From: Pseudomonas capeferrum
GTDB taxonomy: Bacteria; Pseudomonadota; Gammaproteobacteria; Pseudomonadales; Pseudomonadaceae
Assembly: GCF_013523055.1 (NCBI RefSeq)
Contig: NZ_JAAMQM010000017.1
Coordinates: 1 to 64,000, forward strand
DNA: 64,000 nucleotides
Direction of reading: 5' to 3'
Made by a program: the position numbers and the translations under genes. Positions 33,545 through 42,148 of this stretch are shown here, piece by piece. The notes beneath the pieces were generated by a model. It did not search any database, was not told the DNA's origin, and worked only from the letters and a program-made list of their open reading frames with translations. Position 1 is the first letter of the stretch, and each line of letters opens with the position of its first letter.

Positions 33545-35965
33545 ATGAGCGAAAATCAAACGTACGACTCTTCCAGCATCAAGGTGCTGAAAGGGCTGGA
33601 TGCCGTGCGCAAGCGTCCCGGCATGTATATCGGTGACACAGATGATGGTAGCGGCCTGCACCACATGGTGTTCGAAGTGGTCGACAACTCGATCGACGAA
33701 GCGCTCGCCGGGCATTGTGACGACATCACCGTAATTATCCATCCGGATGAATCGATCAGCGTACGCGATAACGGTCGCGGCATTCCGGTGGATGTGCATA
33801 AAGAAGAAGGCGTTTCCGCGGCAGAAGTCATCATGACCGTGTTGCACGCTGGCGGTAAATTCGACGACAACTCCTATAAGGTTTCTGGCGGCCTCCATGG
33901 TGTAGGCGTGTCGGTAGTGAACGCGTTGTCCGAAAAGTTGGTGCTGACCGTGCGTCGTAGTGGCAAGGTCTGGGAGCAGACCTATGTCCATGGTGTGCCT
34001 CAAGCTCCGATGGCGATCGTGGGTGACAGTGAAATCACTGGCACGCATATCCATTTCAAGCCGTCCGCGGAAACCTTCAAGAACATTCACTTCAGCTGGG
34101 ACATACTGGCCAAGCGAATTCGTGAGCTTTCATTCCTAAACTCGGGCGTCGGCATCCTGCTCAAGGATGAACGTTCGGGCAAGGAAGAATTCTTCAAGTA
34201 CGAAGGCGGATTGCGGGCGTTTGTCGAATACCTGAACACCAACAAGAACCCTGTGAATGCTCAGGTGTTCCACTTCAACGTCCAGCGCGACGATGGCGTA
34301 GGTGTAGAAGTTGCCTTGCAGTGGAACGACAGCTTCAACGAGAACCTGTTGTGCTTCACCAACAACATTCCCCAGCGTGACGGTGGTACTCATCTGGTCG
34401 GCTTCCGCTCTTCCTTGACGCGCAGCTTGAACAGCTACATCGAGCAGGAAGGCCTGGCCAAGAAGAACAAGGTTTCCACCACGGGTGACGATGCCCGTGA
34501 AGGCTTGACTGCAATCATCTCGGTCAAGGTGCCTGATCCCAAGTTCAGCTCGCAGACCAAGGACAAGCTGGTTTCCTCGGAAGTGAAGACTGCTGTGGAA
34601 CAGGAGATGAACAAGTACTTCAGCGACTTCCTTCTGGAAAATCCAGGAGAAGCCAAGGCCGTGGTCGGCAAGATGATCGACGCTGCCCGCGCTCGTGAAG
34701 CCGCTCGCAAGGCGCGTGAGATGACTCGTCGTAAAGGCGCGTTGGACATCGCCGGCTTGCCAGGCAAGCTCGCCGACTGCCAGGAGAAGGACCCTGCCCT
34801 TTCCGAACTGTACCTGGTGGAGGGCGACTCCGCGGGTGGTTCGGCCAAGCAGGGTCGGAATCGTAAGACGCAGGCGATCCTGCCGCTCAAGGGCAAGATC
34901 CTCAACGTAGAGAAAGCGCGTTTCGACAAGATGATCTCGTCCCAGGAAGTGGGTACGCTGATCACCGCATTGGGCTGCGGCATCGGTCGCGACGAGTACA
35001 ACATCGAAAAGCTGCGTTATCACAACATCATCATCATGACCGATGCTGACGTCGACGGTTCGCACATCCGTACCTTGTTGCTGACCTTCTTCTTCCGCCA
35101 GCTGCCGGAATTGGTGGAGCGCGGCTATATCTACATCGCTCAGCCACCGCTGTACAAGGTCAAGAAAGGCAAGCAAGAGCAATACATCAAAGACGACGAC
35201 GCCATGGAAGAGTACATGACGCAGTCGGCCTTGGAGGACGCGAGCCTTCATCTGGACGAGTCTGCGCCAGCGGTATCGGGCGTGGAGCTGGAGCGCCTGG
35301 TCAACGAGTTCCGCGGCGTGATGAAGACACTCAAGCGTCTATCGCGCTTGTACCCGCAGGAGCTCACTGAGCACTTCCTCTATCTGCCGGAGGTCACCCT
35401 CGAGCAGTTGGGCGACCATGCGGTGATGCAGGCGTGGTTGGCGCGATTCCAGGAACGTCTGAACACTACCCAGAAGTCCGGCCTGGCTTACAACGCGAGC
35501 CTGCGAGAAGACAAGGAGCGCAACGTCTGGCTGCCAGAGGTGGAAATCACTTCGCACGGCCAGGCCAGCTACGTGACCTTCAACCGTGACTTCTTCGGCA
35601 GCAATGACTACCGCACTGTGGTGGTACTGGGCGGCAAGCTGGCTACCCTGCTGGGCGAAGGGGCTTACGTCAAACGTGGCGAGCGGCGCAGGGCCGTGGT
35701 CGAGTTCAAGGAAGCCCTCGACTGGCTGATGAACGAGACCGCCAAGCGCCATACCATCCAGCGCTACAAAGGACTGGGCGAGATGAACCCGGACCAGTTG
35801 TGGGAAACCACCATGGACCCGACCGTTCGCCGCATGCTCAAGGTCACCATCGAAGATGCCATCGCTGCCGATCAGATCTTCAATACCCTGATGGGTGATG
35901 CTGTAGAACCGCGACGTGAGTTCATCGAAAGCAATGCGCTATCGGTATCCAACTTGGACTTCTGA
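33545..35965 (+). CDS. gyrB: DNA gyrase subunit B
   Basis: The ATPase subunit of gyrase that introduces negative supercoils, 806 residues. The GHKL ATPase domain shows EVVDNSIDEALAGHCDD, DNGRGIPV and GGLHGVGVSVVNAL. The TOPRIM domain has LVEGDSAGGSAKQGRNR. The C-terminal part includes the gammaproteobacterial insertion and the end RYKGLGEMNPDQLWETTMDP. It closes the dnaA-dnaN-recF-gyrB series and is followed by an intrinsic terminator. Confidence 0.99.
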   Translation: MSENQTYDSSSIKVLKGLDAVRKRPGMYIGDTDDGSGLHHMVFEVVDNSIDEALAGHCDDITVIIHPDESISVRDNGRGIPVDVHKEEGVSAAEVIMTVLHAGGKFDDNSYKVSGGLHGVGVSVVNALSEKLVLTVRRSGKVWEQTYVHGVPQAPMAIVGDSEITGTHIHFKPSAETFKNIHFSWDILAKRIRELSFLNSGVGILLKDERSGKEEFFKYEGGLRAFVEYLNTNKNPVNAQVFHFNVQRDDGVGVEVALQWNDSFNENLLCFTNNIPQRDGGTHLVGFRSSLTRSLNSYIEQEGLAKKNKVSTTGDDAREGLTAIISVKVPDPKFSSQTKDKLVSSEVKTAVEQEMNKYFSDFLLENPGEAKAVVGKMIDAARAREAARKAREMTRRKGALDIAGLPGKLADCQEKDPALSELYLVEGDSAGGSAKQGRNRKTQAILPLKGKILNVEKARFDKMISSQEVGTLITALGCGIGRDEYNIEKLRYHNIIIMTDADVDGSHIRTLLLTFFFRQLPELVERGYIYIAQPPLYKVKKGKQEQYIKDDDAMEEYMTQSALEDASLHLDESAPAVSGVELERLVNEFRGVMKTLKRLSRLYPQELTEHFLYLPEVTLEQLGDHAVMQAWLARFQERLNTTQKSGLAYNASLREDKERNVWLPEVEITSHGQASYVTFNRDFFGSNDYRTVVVLGGKLATLLGEGAYVKRGERRRAVVEFKEALDWLMNETAKRHTIQRYKGLGEMNPDQLWETTMDPTVRRMLKVTIEDAIAADQIFNTLMGDAVEPRREFIESNALSVSNLDF

Positions 35966-36015
35966 TAAGCAAAGCTGCAGGATCCGCTGATTCGACCACT
36001 GTCGATTTCAGCGAC

Positions 36016-36048
36016 AAAAAGGCCAACCATCAAGGTTGGCCTTTTTTT
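36016..36048 (+). terminator. Intrinsic terminator after gyrB
   Basis: Stem arms AAGGCCAACC and GGTTGGCCTT with a short loop, followed by a T-run, lie about 50 bases beyond the gyrB stop. Confidence 0.92.
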
Positions 36049-36219
36049 GGGTCTGTGGATCTAGCGACCGAGCATCACAGCCCGCAGTTGGTTCTGAGCT
36101 TGCTGAACTGCAAGCTTATCGTTTCTGTTGCATGGAACCAGACGACGTACCTGAACATACGCTTCAAGTGCCCTGCTCTAGCGATTACCGCCTTTGGAAC
36201 ACCCTTCACCGAAAGCCGC

Positions 36220-37107
36220 CTACTCCGCCAGTAGCGATTCCTGCTCGCGCGCGCACACCGATAACAGATAATCCCAGACCACACGAAGACGTACCGACTT
36301 GTGCAGCTCACGCCGAGTACATATCCAGTAGCTTCGCTGGATCGTCTCGTCAGGCAACACCCTCACCAAAGCAGCATCATGCCTGGCCATATAGTTGGGC
36401 AAGACGGCAATGCCCAGCCCCGCTCTGGCCGCCTGTTGCTGGGCAATCACGCTGGTGCTGCGAAACGCTACATTGGGCGCGCGGCAGAAACTGTTGAGGA
36501 ACAGCAACTCCTGGCTGAACAGCAGATCATCGACATAGCCGATCCAGCTGTGCAACGCGAGGTCCTCGCGGTGCCGCAGTGGCGGTGCCTTTGCCAGGTA
36601 TCCGGGGCTGGCATAGAGCGCCAGTCGGTAATCCGTCAGCTTGCGAGTTATCAACAGGTCGGCATTGGGCCGCTCCAAATGAATACTGATCTCGGCTTCG
36701 CGGTTCAGGATACTGACGAAACGTGGCACCGCGACCAACTCCACTTCCAGGCCCGGATAGCGCTTGAACAGTTCGTTCATCCGCGGCGTGAAGAACATGA
36801 TGCCGATGCCCTCCGTCACGCCAAGACGAATCTTGCCGAGCGGCGTGATGGCCTGGGTGATTTCCTCCTGTGCCAGCAAGGCGACGTTTTCCATGGCTTC
36901 GGCGTGCTTGAGCAAGGCCTGGCCGGAGGGTGTCAGTTCGTAACCCTGCGCATGCTGCACGAACAGCGCTGTCCCGAGACTCTTTTCGATACTTTCGATA
37001 TGCCGGGCCACGGTACTGTGGGTAGTGTTCAGGCGTTTGGCTGCCGTCAGCAAGCGACCGCTGCGCTGCAACTCGAGAAAGAACCTTAGATCGTTCCAGT
37101 CGAACAT
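36220..37107 (-). CDS. LysR family transcriptional regulator
   Basis: A 295-residue LysR-type regulator. The N-terminal winged helix covers FDWNDLRFFLELQRSGRLLT through THSTVARHIESIEKSLG. The C-terminal periplasmic-binding-like domain senses an unknown effector. It is transcribed divergently from a GMC oxidoreductase gene. The shared 136-base space holds a perfect 15-base palindrome, so it probably controls that gene and itself. The 160 bases between the gyrB terminator and its stop hold nothing recognisable. Confidence 0.9.
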   Translation of the reverse strand: MFDWNDLRFFLELQRSGRLLTAAKRLNTTHSTVARHIESIEKSLGTALFVQHAQGYELTPSGQALLKHAEAMENVALLAQEEITQAITPLGKIRLGVTEGIGIMFFTPRMNELFKRYPGLEVELVAVPRFVSILNREAEISIHLERPNADLLITRKLTDYRLALYASPGYLAKAPPLRHREDLALHSWIGYVDDLLFSQELLFLNSFCRAPNVAFRSTSVIAQQQAARAGLGIAVLPNYMARHDAALVRVLPDETIQRSYWICTRRELHKSVRLRVVWDYLLSVCAREQESLLAE

Positions 37108-37176
37108 GCCTTTCCTTGGGAGCCTGAGATCTAGATGGGTGCGCTAAAACGCACAGCGGTTGAGTGAAATCTAACG

Positions 37177-37191
37177 TTTTCACAGTGAAAA
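37177..37191. promoter_or_regulatory. Perfect palindrome in the LysR/GMC divergent promoter region
   Basis: TTTTCACAGTGAAAA, a 7-base-arm palindrome around one central base, sits 70 bases from the regulator start and 53 bases from the oxidoreductase start. It fits a LysR-type operator with its T-N-A symmetry. Confidence 0.55.
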
Positions 37192-37243
37192 TAATCAATA
37201 AGATAGTTAGCGACAAGAATAATAATCAGGCGCGAGGTTGCAC

Positions 37244-38893
37244 ATGCCATCAGCCGATTCTGTCTTCGATTTCGTGATCGTGGGTGCCGGCCCCGCTGGC
37301 TGCCTGCTTGCCAATCGATTGTCCGCCGATCCTTCATGCCGGGTGCTGTTGCTCGAGGCTGGTGGTCGCGACAACTACCCCTGGATACACATTCCGGTCG
37401 GTTACCTGTATTGCATCGGTAACCCGCGTACCGATTGGTGCTTCAAGACCGAAGCGCAGGTTGGCCTGGGTGGGCGCAGCCTGGGTTATCCACGCGGCAA
37501 GGTGCTGGGTGGCTGCTCATCCATCAATGGGATGATCTACATGCGCGGACAGGCTGCCGACTACGATGCCTGGGCCGCGCAAGGCAATGCCGGCTGGGCA
37601 TGGTCGGACGTCCTGCCATTGTTCAAGGCCTGCGAGAACCATCATGCCGGTGAGACAGACAGCCATGGGGCCGAGGGCGAATGGCGCGTCGAACAGCAAC
37701 GCTATTCCTGGCCCATCCTGGATGCCTTTCGTGAAGCTGCCCAACAGAGTGACATTGCCACGGTGGCGGACTTCAATACCGGTGACAATCAAGGCTGTGG
37801 ATACTTTCAGGTCAACCAACGCAGCGGTGTCCGCTGGAACGCTTCGAAGGCGTTTCTGCGTCCGGTCCTCAAGCGCCCCAATCTGACGGTACTGACCGAC
37901 GTGCAGGTCGATCAGGTGGTCCTGGCAGACGGACGGGCTTCAGCGGTAAAAGCCTATTGGCAAGGAAAATGGCATGGCTTTGCCGCGCGGCGTGAGATCA
38001 TTCTCTGTGCTGGCTCCGTGGGATCCCCTGGCATATTGCAGCGTTCGGGCATTGGCCCGCGCAAGCTGCTGGAAGATTTGGGTATCGCTGTGCGCAAGGA
38101 ATTGCCTGGCGTCGGTGGCAACCTGCAGGACCACCTGCAACTGCGCCTGGTCTATCAGATCCGTAATACCCGTACCTTGAACCAGATGGCCAACAGCCTG
38201 TTCGGCAAGATGGGCATGGGCCTGCGCTATCTCTACGATCGCAGCGGACCGCTGGCCATGGCGCCGAGCCAGTTGGGCGCCTTCGTTCGATCCGATCCGC
38301 AGCAGGCGACCGCAAACCTGCAATACCACGTCCAGCCGCTGTCCCTGGAGCGCTTCGGCGAGCCCTTGCATCAGTTTCCGGCCTTCACCGCTTCGGTGTG
38401 CAACCTGCGTCCCAAGAGCCGTGGACGCATCGATATTCGCTCGGCAGACATGACTGCCGCACCGCTCATCGATCCCAACTACCTCAGCGATGCAGAAGAC
38501 CTGCGCGTCGCCGCGCAATCGGTACGACTGACCCGTCGTATCGTCCAGGCCCCTGCCCTCGCGGCATTCTCGCCAGTGGAGTATCTCCCGGGTTCCGCGC
38601 TGCAGACCGAGGAGGAGTTGCAAGAAGCGGCCGGCAGGATCGGTACTACCATCTTCCACCCGGTAGGGACATGCCGCATGGGCAGCGGACCACTCGATGT
38701 AGTCGATGACCAACTACGGGTGCATGGCATTCCTGGCCTGCGAGTAGCCGACGCCTCGATCATGCCGCAGATCGTTTCCGGGAATACCTGCTCGCCTACA
38801 CTCATGATCGCCGCCAAAGCGGCTCAACTTATCCTCAAGGGAGCGGCAACCCGCATCAACCTCAGCGATAGAAGTGCGATACCGACGCCCTGA
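37244..38893 (+). CDS. GMC family FAD-dependent oxidoreductase (choline/alcohol dehydrogenase type)
   Basis: An FAD enzyme that oxidises an alcohol to an aldehyde, 549 residues. FAD binding is by VIVGAGPAGCLLANRL (GAGPAG at 14-19). The GMC signature segments GKVLGGCSSINGMIYMRG and GSVGSPGILQRSGIG are present, as is the C-terminal HPVGTCRMG active-site region. I chose the ATG at 37244, with GAGG 7 bases upstream, over a TTG 6 bases earlier. It resembles BetA but is not linked to betB or betI, so the substrate is open. An MFS transporter follows. Confidence 0.9.
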   Translation: MPSADSVFDFVIVGAGPAGCLLANRLSADPSCRVLLLEAGGRDNYPWIHIPVGYLYCIGNPRTDWCFKTEAQVGLGGRSLGYPRGKVLGGCSSINGMIYMRGQAADYDAWAAQGNAGWAWSDVLPLFKACENHHAGETDSHGAEGEWRVEQQRYSWPILDAFREAAQQSDIATVADFNTGDNQGCGYFQVNQRSGVRWNASKAFLRPVLKRPNLTVLTDVQVDQVVLADGRASAVKAYWQGKWHGFAARREIILCAGSVGSPGILQRSGIGPRKLLEDLGIAVRKELPGVGGNLQDHLQLRLVYQIRNTRTLNQMANSLFGKMGMGLRYLYDRSGPLAMAPSQLGAFVRSDPQQATANLQYHVQPLSLERFGEPLHQFPAFTASVCNLRPKSRGRIDIRSADMTAAPLIDPNYLSDAEDLRVAAQSVRLTRRIVQAPALAAFSPVEYLPGSALQTEEELQEAAGRIGTTIFHPVGTCRMGSGPLDVVDDQLRVHGIPGLRVADASIMPQIVSGNTCSPTLMIAAKAAQLILKGAATRINLSDRSAIPTP

Positions 38894-38992
38894 CCCGGGT
38901 GTGTGCAAGACCGGCAGCCTAGCGGTCGATGGCTGTCGACAGTGGAAACAACAAAAATAATCACTGTGGCCTGCGGGCCGAGGACAGCAACG

Positions 38993-40615
38993 ATGTCGGA
39001 TTACATTGGAGAGCAAGGTGCGGCGACCGCTACCAACAGTCGGCGTGAGGAACGCAAGATCATTTTCGCGTCATCCCTCGGGACAGTGTTCGAGTGGTAT
39101 GACTTTTTTCTCTATGGGGCTCTGGCAGCGGTCATCAGCAAGCAGTTCTTCGCAGGCGTCAATGACACCACGGCTTTCATCTTCGCTCTGATGGCCTTTG
39201 CGGCCGGGTTCCTGGTGCGGCCCTTCGGTGCCTTGGTATTCGGTCGCCTGGGGGACATGATCGGGCGCAAGTACACCTTTCTCATCACCATCGTACTGAT
39301 GGGGCTGTCGACCTTTGCGGTCGGTCTTCTGCCCACCTATGCGAGCATCGGTATCGCCGCACCGATACTGCTGGTGGTCCTGCGCATGCTGCAAGGGCTG
39401 GCGCTTGGCGGTGAATACGGCGGTGCCGCGACCTACGTGGCCGAACATGCGCCGCCTGGCAAGCGCGGCTTCCATACCGGCTTCATCCAGTCCACCGCTA
39501 CTCTCGGCCTGCTGCTGTCGTTGCTGGTGGTCCTGGGCAGTCGTTATATCAGTGGCGACGAGTTCGAAACCTGGGGATGGCGCCTGCCGTTCCTGTTGTC
39601 GATCGTGCTGCTGGGCATCTCCACCTGGATTCGCATGAGCATGCACGAGTCGCCGGCCTTCGTGAAAATGAAGGCCCAAGGCAAGGTGAGCAAATCGCCG
39701 ATTCGGGAATCCTTCACCTCGTGGCCCAACCTCAAGGTGGTGCTGACGGCGCTGTTCAGTATCAACGCGGGACAAGCCGTGACCTTCTATACGGCGCAGT
39801 TCTACATCCTGTTCTTCATGACCCAGATGCTCAAGATGGACCCGGCTCAAGCCAACACCTTGCTGATCATCAGCGTGGTCATCGGCGCGCCGTTCTTCGT
39901 GTTCTTCGGCTGGCTCTCCGATCGTGTCGGACGTAAACCGATACTCATGCTCGGGTTGCTGTTGGCCACCGTGCTGTACTTCCCGATGTTCAAGGCCCTG
40001 AGCCATTATGCCAACCCCCAGATCGATGCGGCGAGCCGCGAGGCACCCATCGTCGTAAACGCGGATCCGCGAAGCTGCACCTTCCAGTTCGATCCAGTAG
40101 GCAAGGCTCGTTTCGACAGCCCATGCGACAAGGTCAAGACCTTCCTGGTCAAACAAGGGCTTCCCTACAGTTCGACCAGTACCGCAGCTGGAAGCGAAGT
40201 GGTCGTCACCATTGGCGACAAGGCCATCAATGGCTTCGATGAAGCGGCCATGCGGGCGGCGATCGAGCAAGCGGGCTATCCGGCCAAGGCTGACCCGGCG
40301 CAGGTCAATGAAGTGATGGTCGTGGTGCTTATCGTGGCGATGATCCTGATCGCGACCATGACTTATGGGCCATTGGCAGCGGTGATGGTCGAGCTGTTCC
40401 CGACACGAATCCGCTACACCTCGATGTCTCTGCCCTACCATATCGGCAATGGATGGTTCGGTGGCTTCCTGCCCACCGTATCCTTTGCATTGGTGGTATA
40501 CACCGGGGATATTTTCTACGGGCTCTGGTATCCCGTGCTGATCACGGGCATCAGCCTGATCGTGGGTATCTTCTGTCTGAAAGAGACACGGGACGTCGAT
40601 ATCGACAAGGTCTGA
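38993..40615 (+). CDS. MFS transporter, metabolite:H+ symporter type
   Basis: A 12-helix major-facilitator transporter of 540 residues. The ATG at 38993 has GAGGAC 8 bases upstream. The family motifs SLGTVFEWYDFFLYGALA and FGRLGDMIGRKYTFL (loop 2-3), and the repeat WLSDRVGRKPILM (loop 8-9), identify the MHS subfamily that includes ProP and ShiA. A hydrophilic insertion of about 100 residues with two cysteines (residues about 345-445) is an extra domain between helices, known in some MHS members. It probably imports the substrate or exports the product of the upstream GMC enzyme. Confidence 0.9.
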   Translation: MSDYIGEQGAATATNSRREERKIIFASSLGTVFEWYDFFLYGALAAVISKQFFAGVNDTTAFIFALMAFAAGFLVRPFGALVFGRLGDMIGRKYTFLITIVLMGLSTFAVGLLPTYASIGIAAPILLVVLRMLQGLALGGEYGGAATYVAEHAPPGKRGFHTGFIQSTATLGLLLSLLVVLGSRYISGDEFETWGWRLPFLLSIVLLGISTWIRMSMHESPAFVKMKAQGKVSKSPIRESFTSWPNLKVVLTALFSINAGQAVTFYTAQFYILFFMTQMLKMDPAQANTLLIISVVIGAPFFVFFGWLSDRVGRKPILMLGLLLATVLYFPMFKALSHYANPQIDAASREAPIVVNADPRSCTFQFDPVGKARFDSPCDKVKTFLVKQGLPYSSTSTAAGSEVVVTIGDKAINGFDEAAMRAAIEQAGYPAKADPAQVNEVMVVVLIVAMILIATMTYGPLAAVMVELFPTRIRYTSMSLPYHIGNGWFGGFLPTVSFALVVYTGDIFYGLWYPVLITGISLIVGIFCLKETRDVDIDKV

Positions 40616-40623
40616 GCAGGCAA

Positions 40624-40653
40624 GAAAAAACCGGCGTAAAAGCCGGTTTTTTT
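40624..40653 (+). terminator. Intrinsic terminator after the MFS gene
   Basis: Arms AAAACCGGC and GCCGGTTTT around a short loop, followed by T-residues, lie directly past the transporter stop. It can also act on the opposite strand. Confidence 0.9.
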
Positions 40654-40781
40654 AGATCGCAAAAAAACTTATGCACGTTTTCAGAAAAATCTATTCATCT
40701 GATAATAATCAATAAAATCAAAATGTTATGGAATTAATCGACCATTGATTCAGAAATTACCAACACGTTATCCACAGATCG

Positions 40782-41552
40782 TTACACCAAACCCTGATCG
40801 GGTTGCTGTATAGGTTCGGCGATCGATCCCAAGGCATGTTGAGTCGCCTCGTTCCAGCGTGCCGCTCGGTCATTGAGCTCGGCAACGGCACGGGGCCCCG
40901 TCCCTTCAGCGTACATCGGCTTGCCGATGACCACCTCGATCGTGCCTGGATGCTTGGCCCAGCCTTCCTTGGGCCAGAACTTGCCTGCGTTGTGCGCAAT
41001 GGGCAGTACCGGCAGGCCGGCATTGACCGCCAGTGCCGTGCCGCCACGAGAAAACTTGCCGATCTGGCCATAAGGCACACGTGTGCCCTCAGGGAAGATC
41101 AACACCCATACGCCTTGCTTGAGCAGCTCGTCGCCCTTGCTGGCCACATGGCGCAAGGCCTCTTTGGGATTGTTGCGGTCGATGGCGATGGGACGCAGCA
41201 TGGCCATCGCCCAGCCGAAGAAGGGCACGTACAACAGCTCACGTTTGAGCACCTGGCTCATGGGCTGGAAGTAGGCGGAAAGGAAGAACGTTTCCCAGGT
41301 GCTCTGGTGATTGGAGAGAATCACGCACGGTTGCTCTGGAACATTCTCGGCGCCGGTAATCTTGTAGCGAATGCCTAGGAACACCCGCGCCAACAGCACG
41401 GCGAAGCGACACCAATACACGTTGATGAAGCGGTAGCGTTTGCGAAAGGGCAGGAAGGGTGCGATGAAGAAACTAAGCGTGCACCACAGCAGCGAACTGG
41501 TCCCCAACAGCAGGTAAAAAAGAAAGACTCTGATCGCCTGCAGGATCGACAT
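40782..41552 (-). CDS. plsC: 1-acylglycerol-3-phosphate O-acyltransferase family protein
   Basis: An acyltransferase that makes phosphatidic acid or remodels phospholipids, 256 residues from the ATG at 41552 (MSILQAIRVFLFYLLLGTSS). An N-terminal membrane segment is followed by the catalytic motif NHQSTWET (His-X4-acid) and the substrate motif FPEGTRVPYG. Pseudomonads carry several PlsC paralogues, so the exact role is uncertain. It is close to gmhB and in the same orientation. Confidence 0.88.
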   Translation of the reverse strand: MSILQAIRVFLFYLLLGTSSLLWCTLSFFIAPFLPFRKRYRFINVYWCRFAVLLARVFLGIRYKITGAENVPEQPCVILSNHQSTWETFFLSAYFQPMSQVLKRELLYVPFFGWAMAMLRPIAIDRNNPKEALRHVASKGDELLKQGVWVLIFPEGTRVPYGQIGKFSRGGTALAVNAGLPVLPIAHNAGKFWPKEGWAKHPGTIEVVIGKPMYAEGTGPRAVAELNDRAARWNEATQHALGSIAEPIQQPDQGLV

Positions 41553-41614
41553 AGTGGCAAATACCGTTGCGGGACAGTGCCCGCCTGAATGAAAAGTACG
41601 CCCAGCGAAGCGCA

Positions 41615-42145
41615 CTACTGGATAAGTTCTCTGGCGACTGCGGCCAGGTCATCGAAAATCAGCGTGGTTTCCGGTATCCCTTTTTCCAGGGTCCGTACGC
41701 CTTTGCCAGTCTTCACCAGCACAGGTTGTGCATGGACAGTCAGCGCTGCTTCCAGGTCACCCTTGCTGTCGCCGACAAACCAGACATCGGTCAGGTCGAC
41801 GTGGTAATGCTCGGCAATGGCCAGCAACAGGCCGGGCTGTGGCTTGCGGCAAGCGCAACCATCGTCCGGGCCATGCGGGCAATGCACGATCAGCCCGACC
41901 TCGCCTCCCTGTTCGGCGACCAATGCACGCAGGTGCGCGTGCATGGCGTCGAGGGTCGAGAGCGGATAGTAGCCGCGGGCGATGCCGGACTGGTTGGTGG
42001 CCACGGCCACCGTCCAGCCCGCCTTGCTCAACTGCGCGATGGCCTCGATCGAGCCGGCAATGGGCTTCCACTCCTCCAGCGACTTGATATAGGCGTCAGA
42101 GTCGTGATTGATCACGCCATCCCGATCAAGAATCAGCAGCTTCAA
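41615..42145 (-). CDS. gmhB: D-glycero-beta-D-manno-heptose 1,7-bisphosphate 7-phosphatase
   Basis: A HAD-family phosphatase in ADP-heptose synthesis for the lipopolysaccharide core, 176 residues. The nucleophile motif is LILDRDGVIN (Asp7, Asp9). The GmhB-specific zinc-loop cysteines and histidine appear in HCPHGPDDGCACRKPQPG, and the C-terminal FVGDSKGD supplies motif IV. It lies 3 bases from the glyS stop, suggesting one transcript with glyQS. Confidence 0.95.
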   Translation of the reverse strand: MKLLILDRDGVINHDSDAYIKSLEEWKPIAGSIEAIAQLSKAGWTVAVATNQSGIARGYYPLSTLDAMHAHLRALVAEQGGEVGLIVHCPHGPDDGCACRKPQPGLLLAIAEHYHVDLTDVWFVGDSKGDLEAALTVHAQPVLVKTGKGVRTLEKGIPETTLIFDDLAAVARELIQ

Positions 42146-42148
42146 GGT

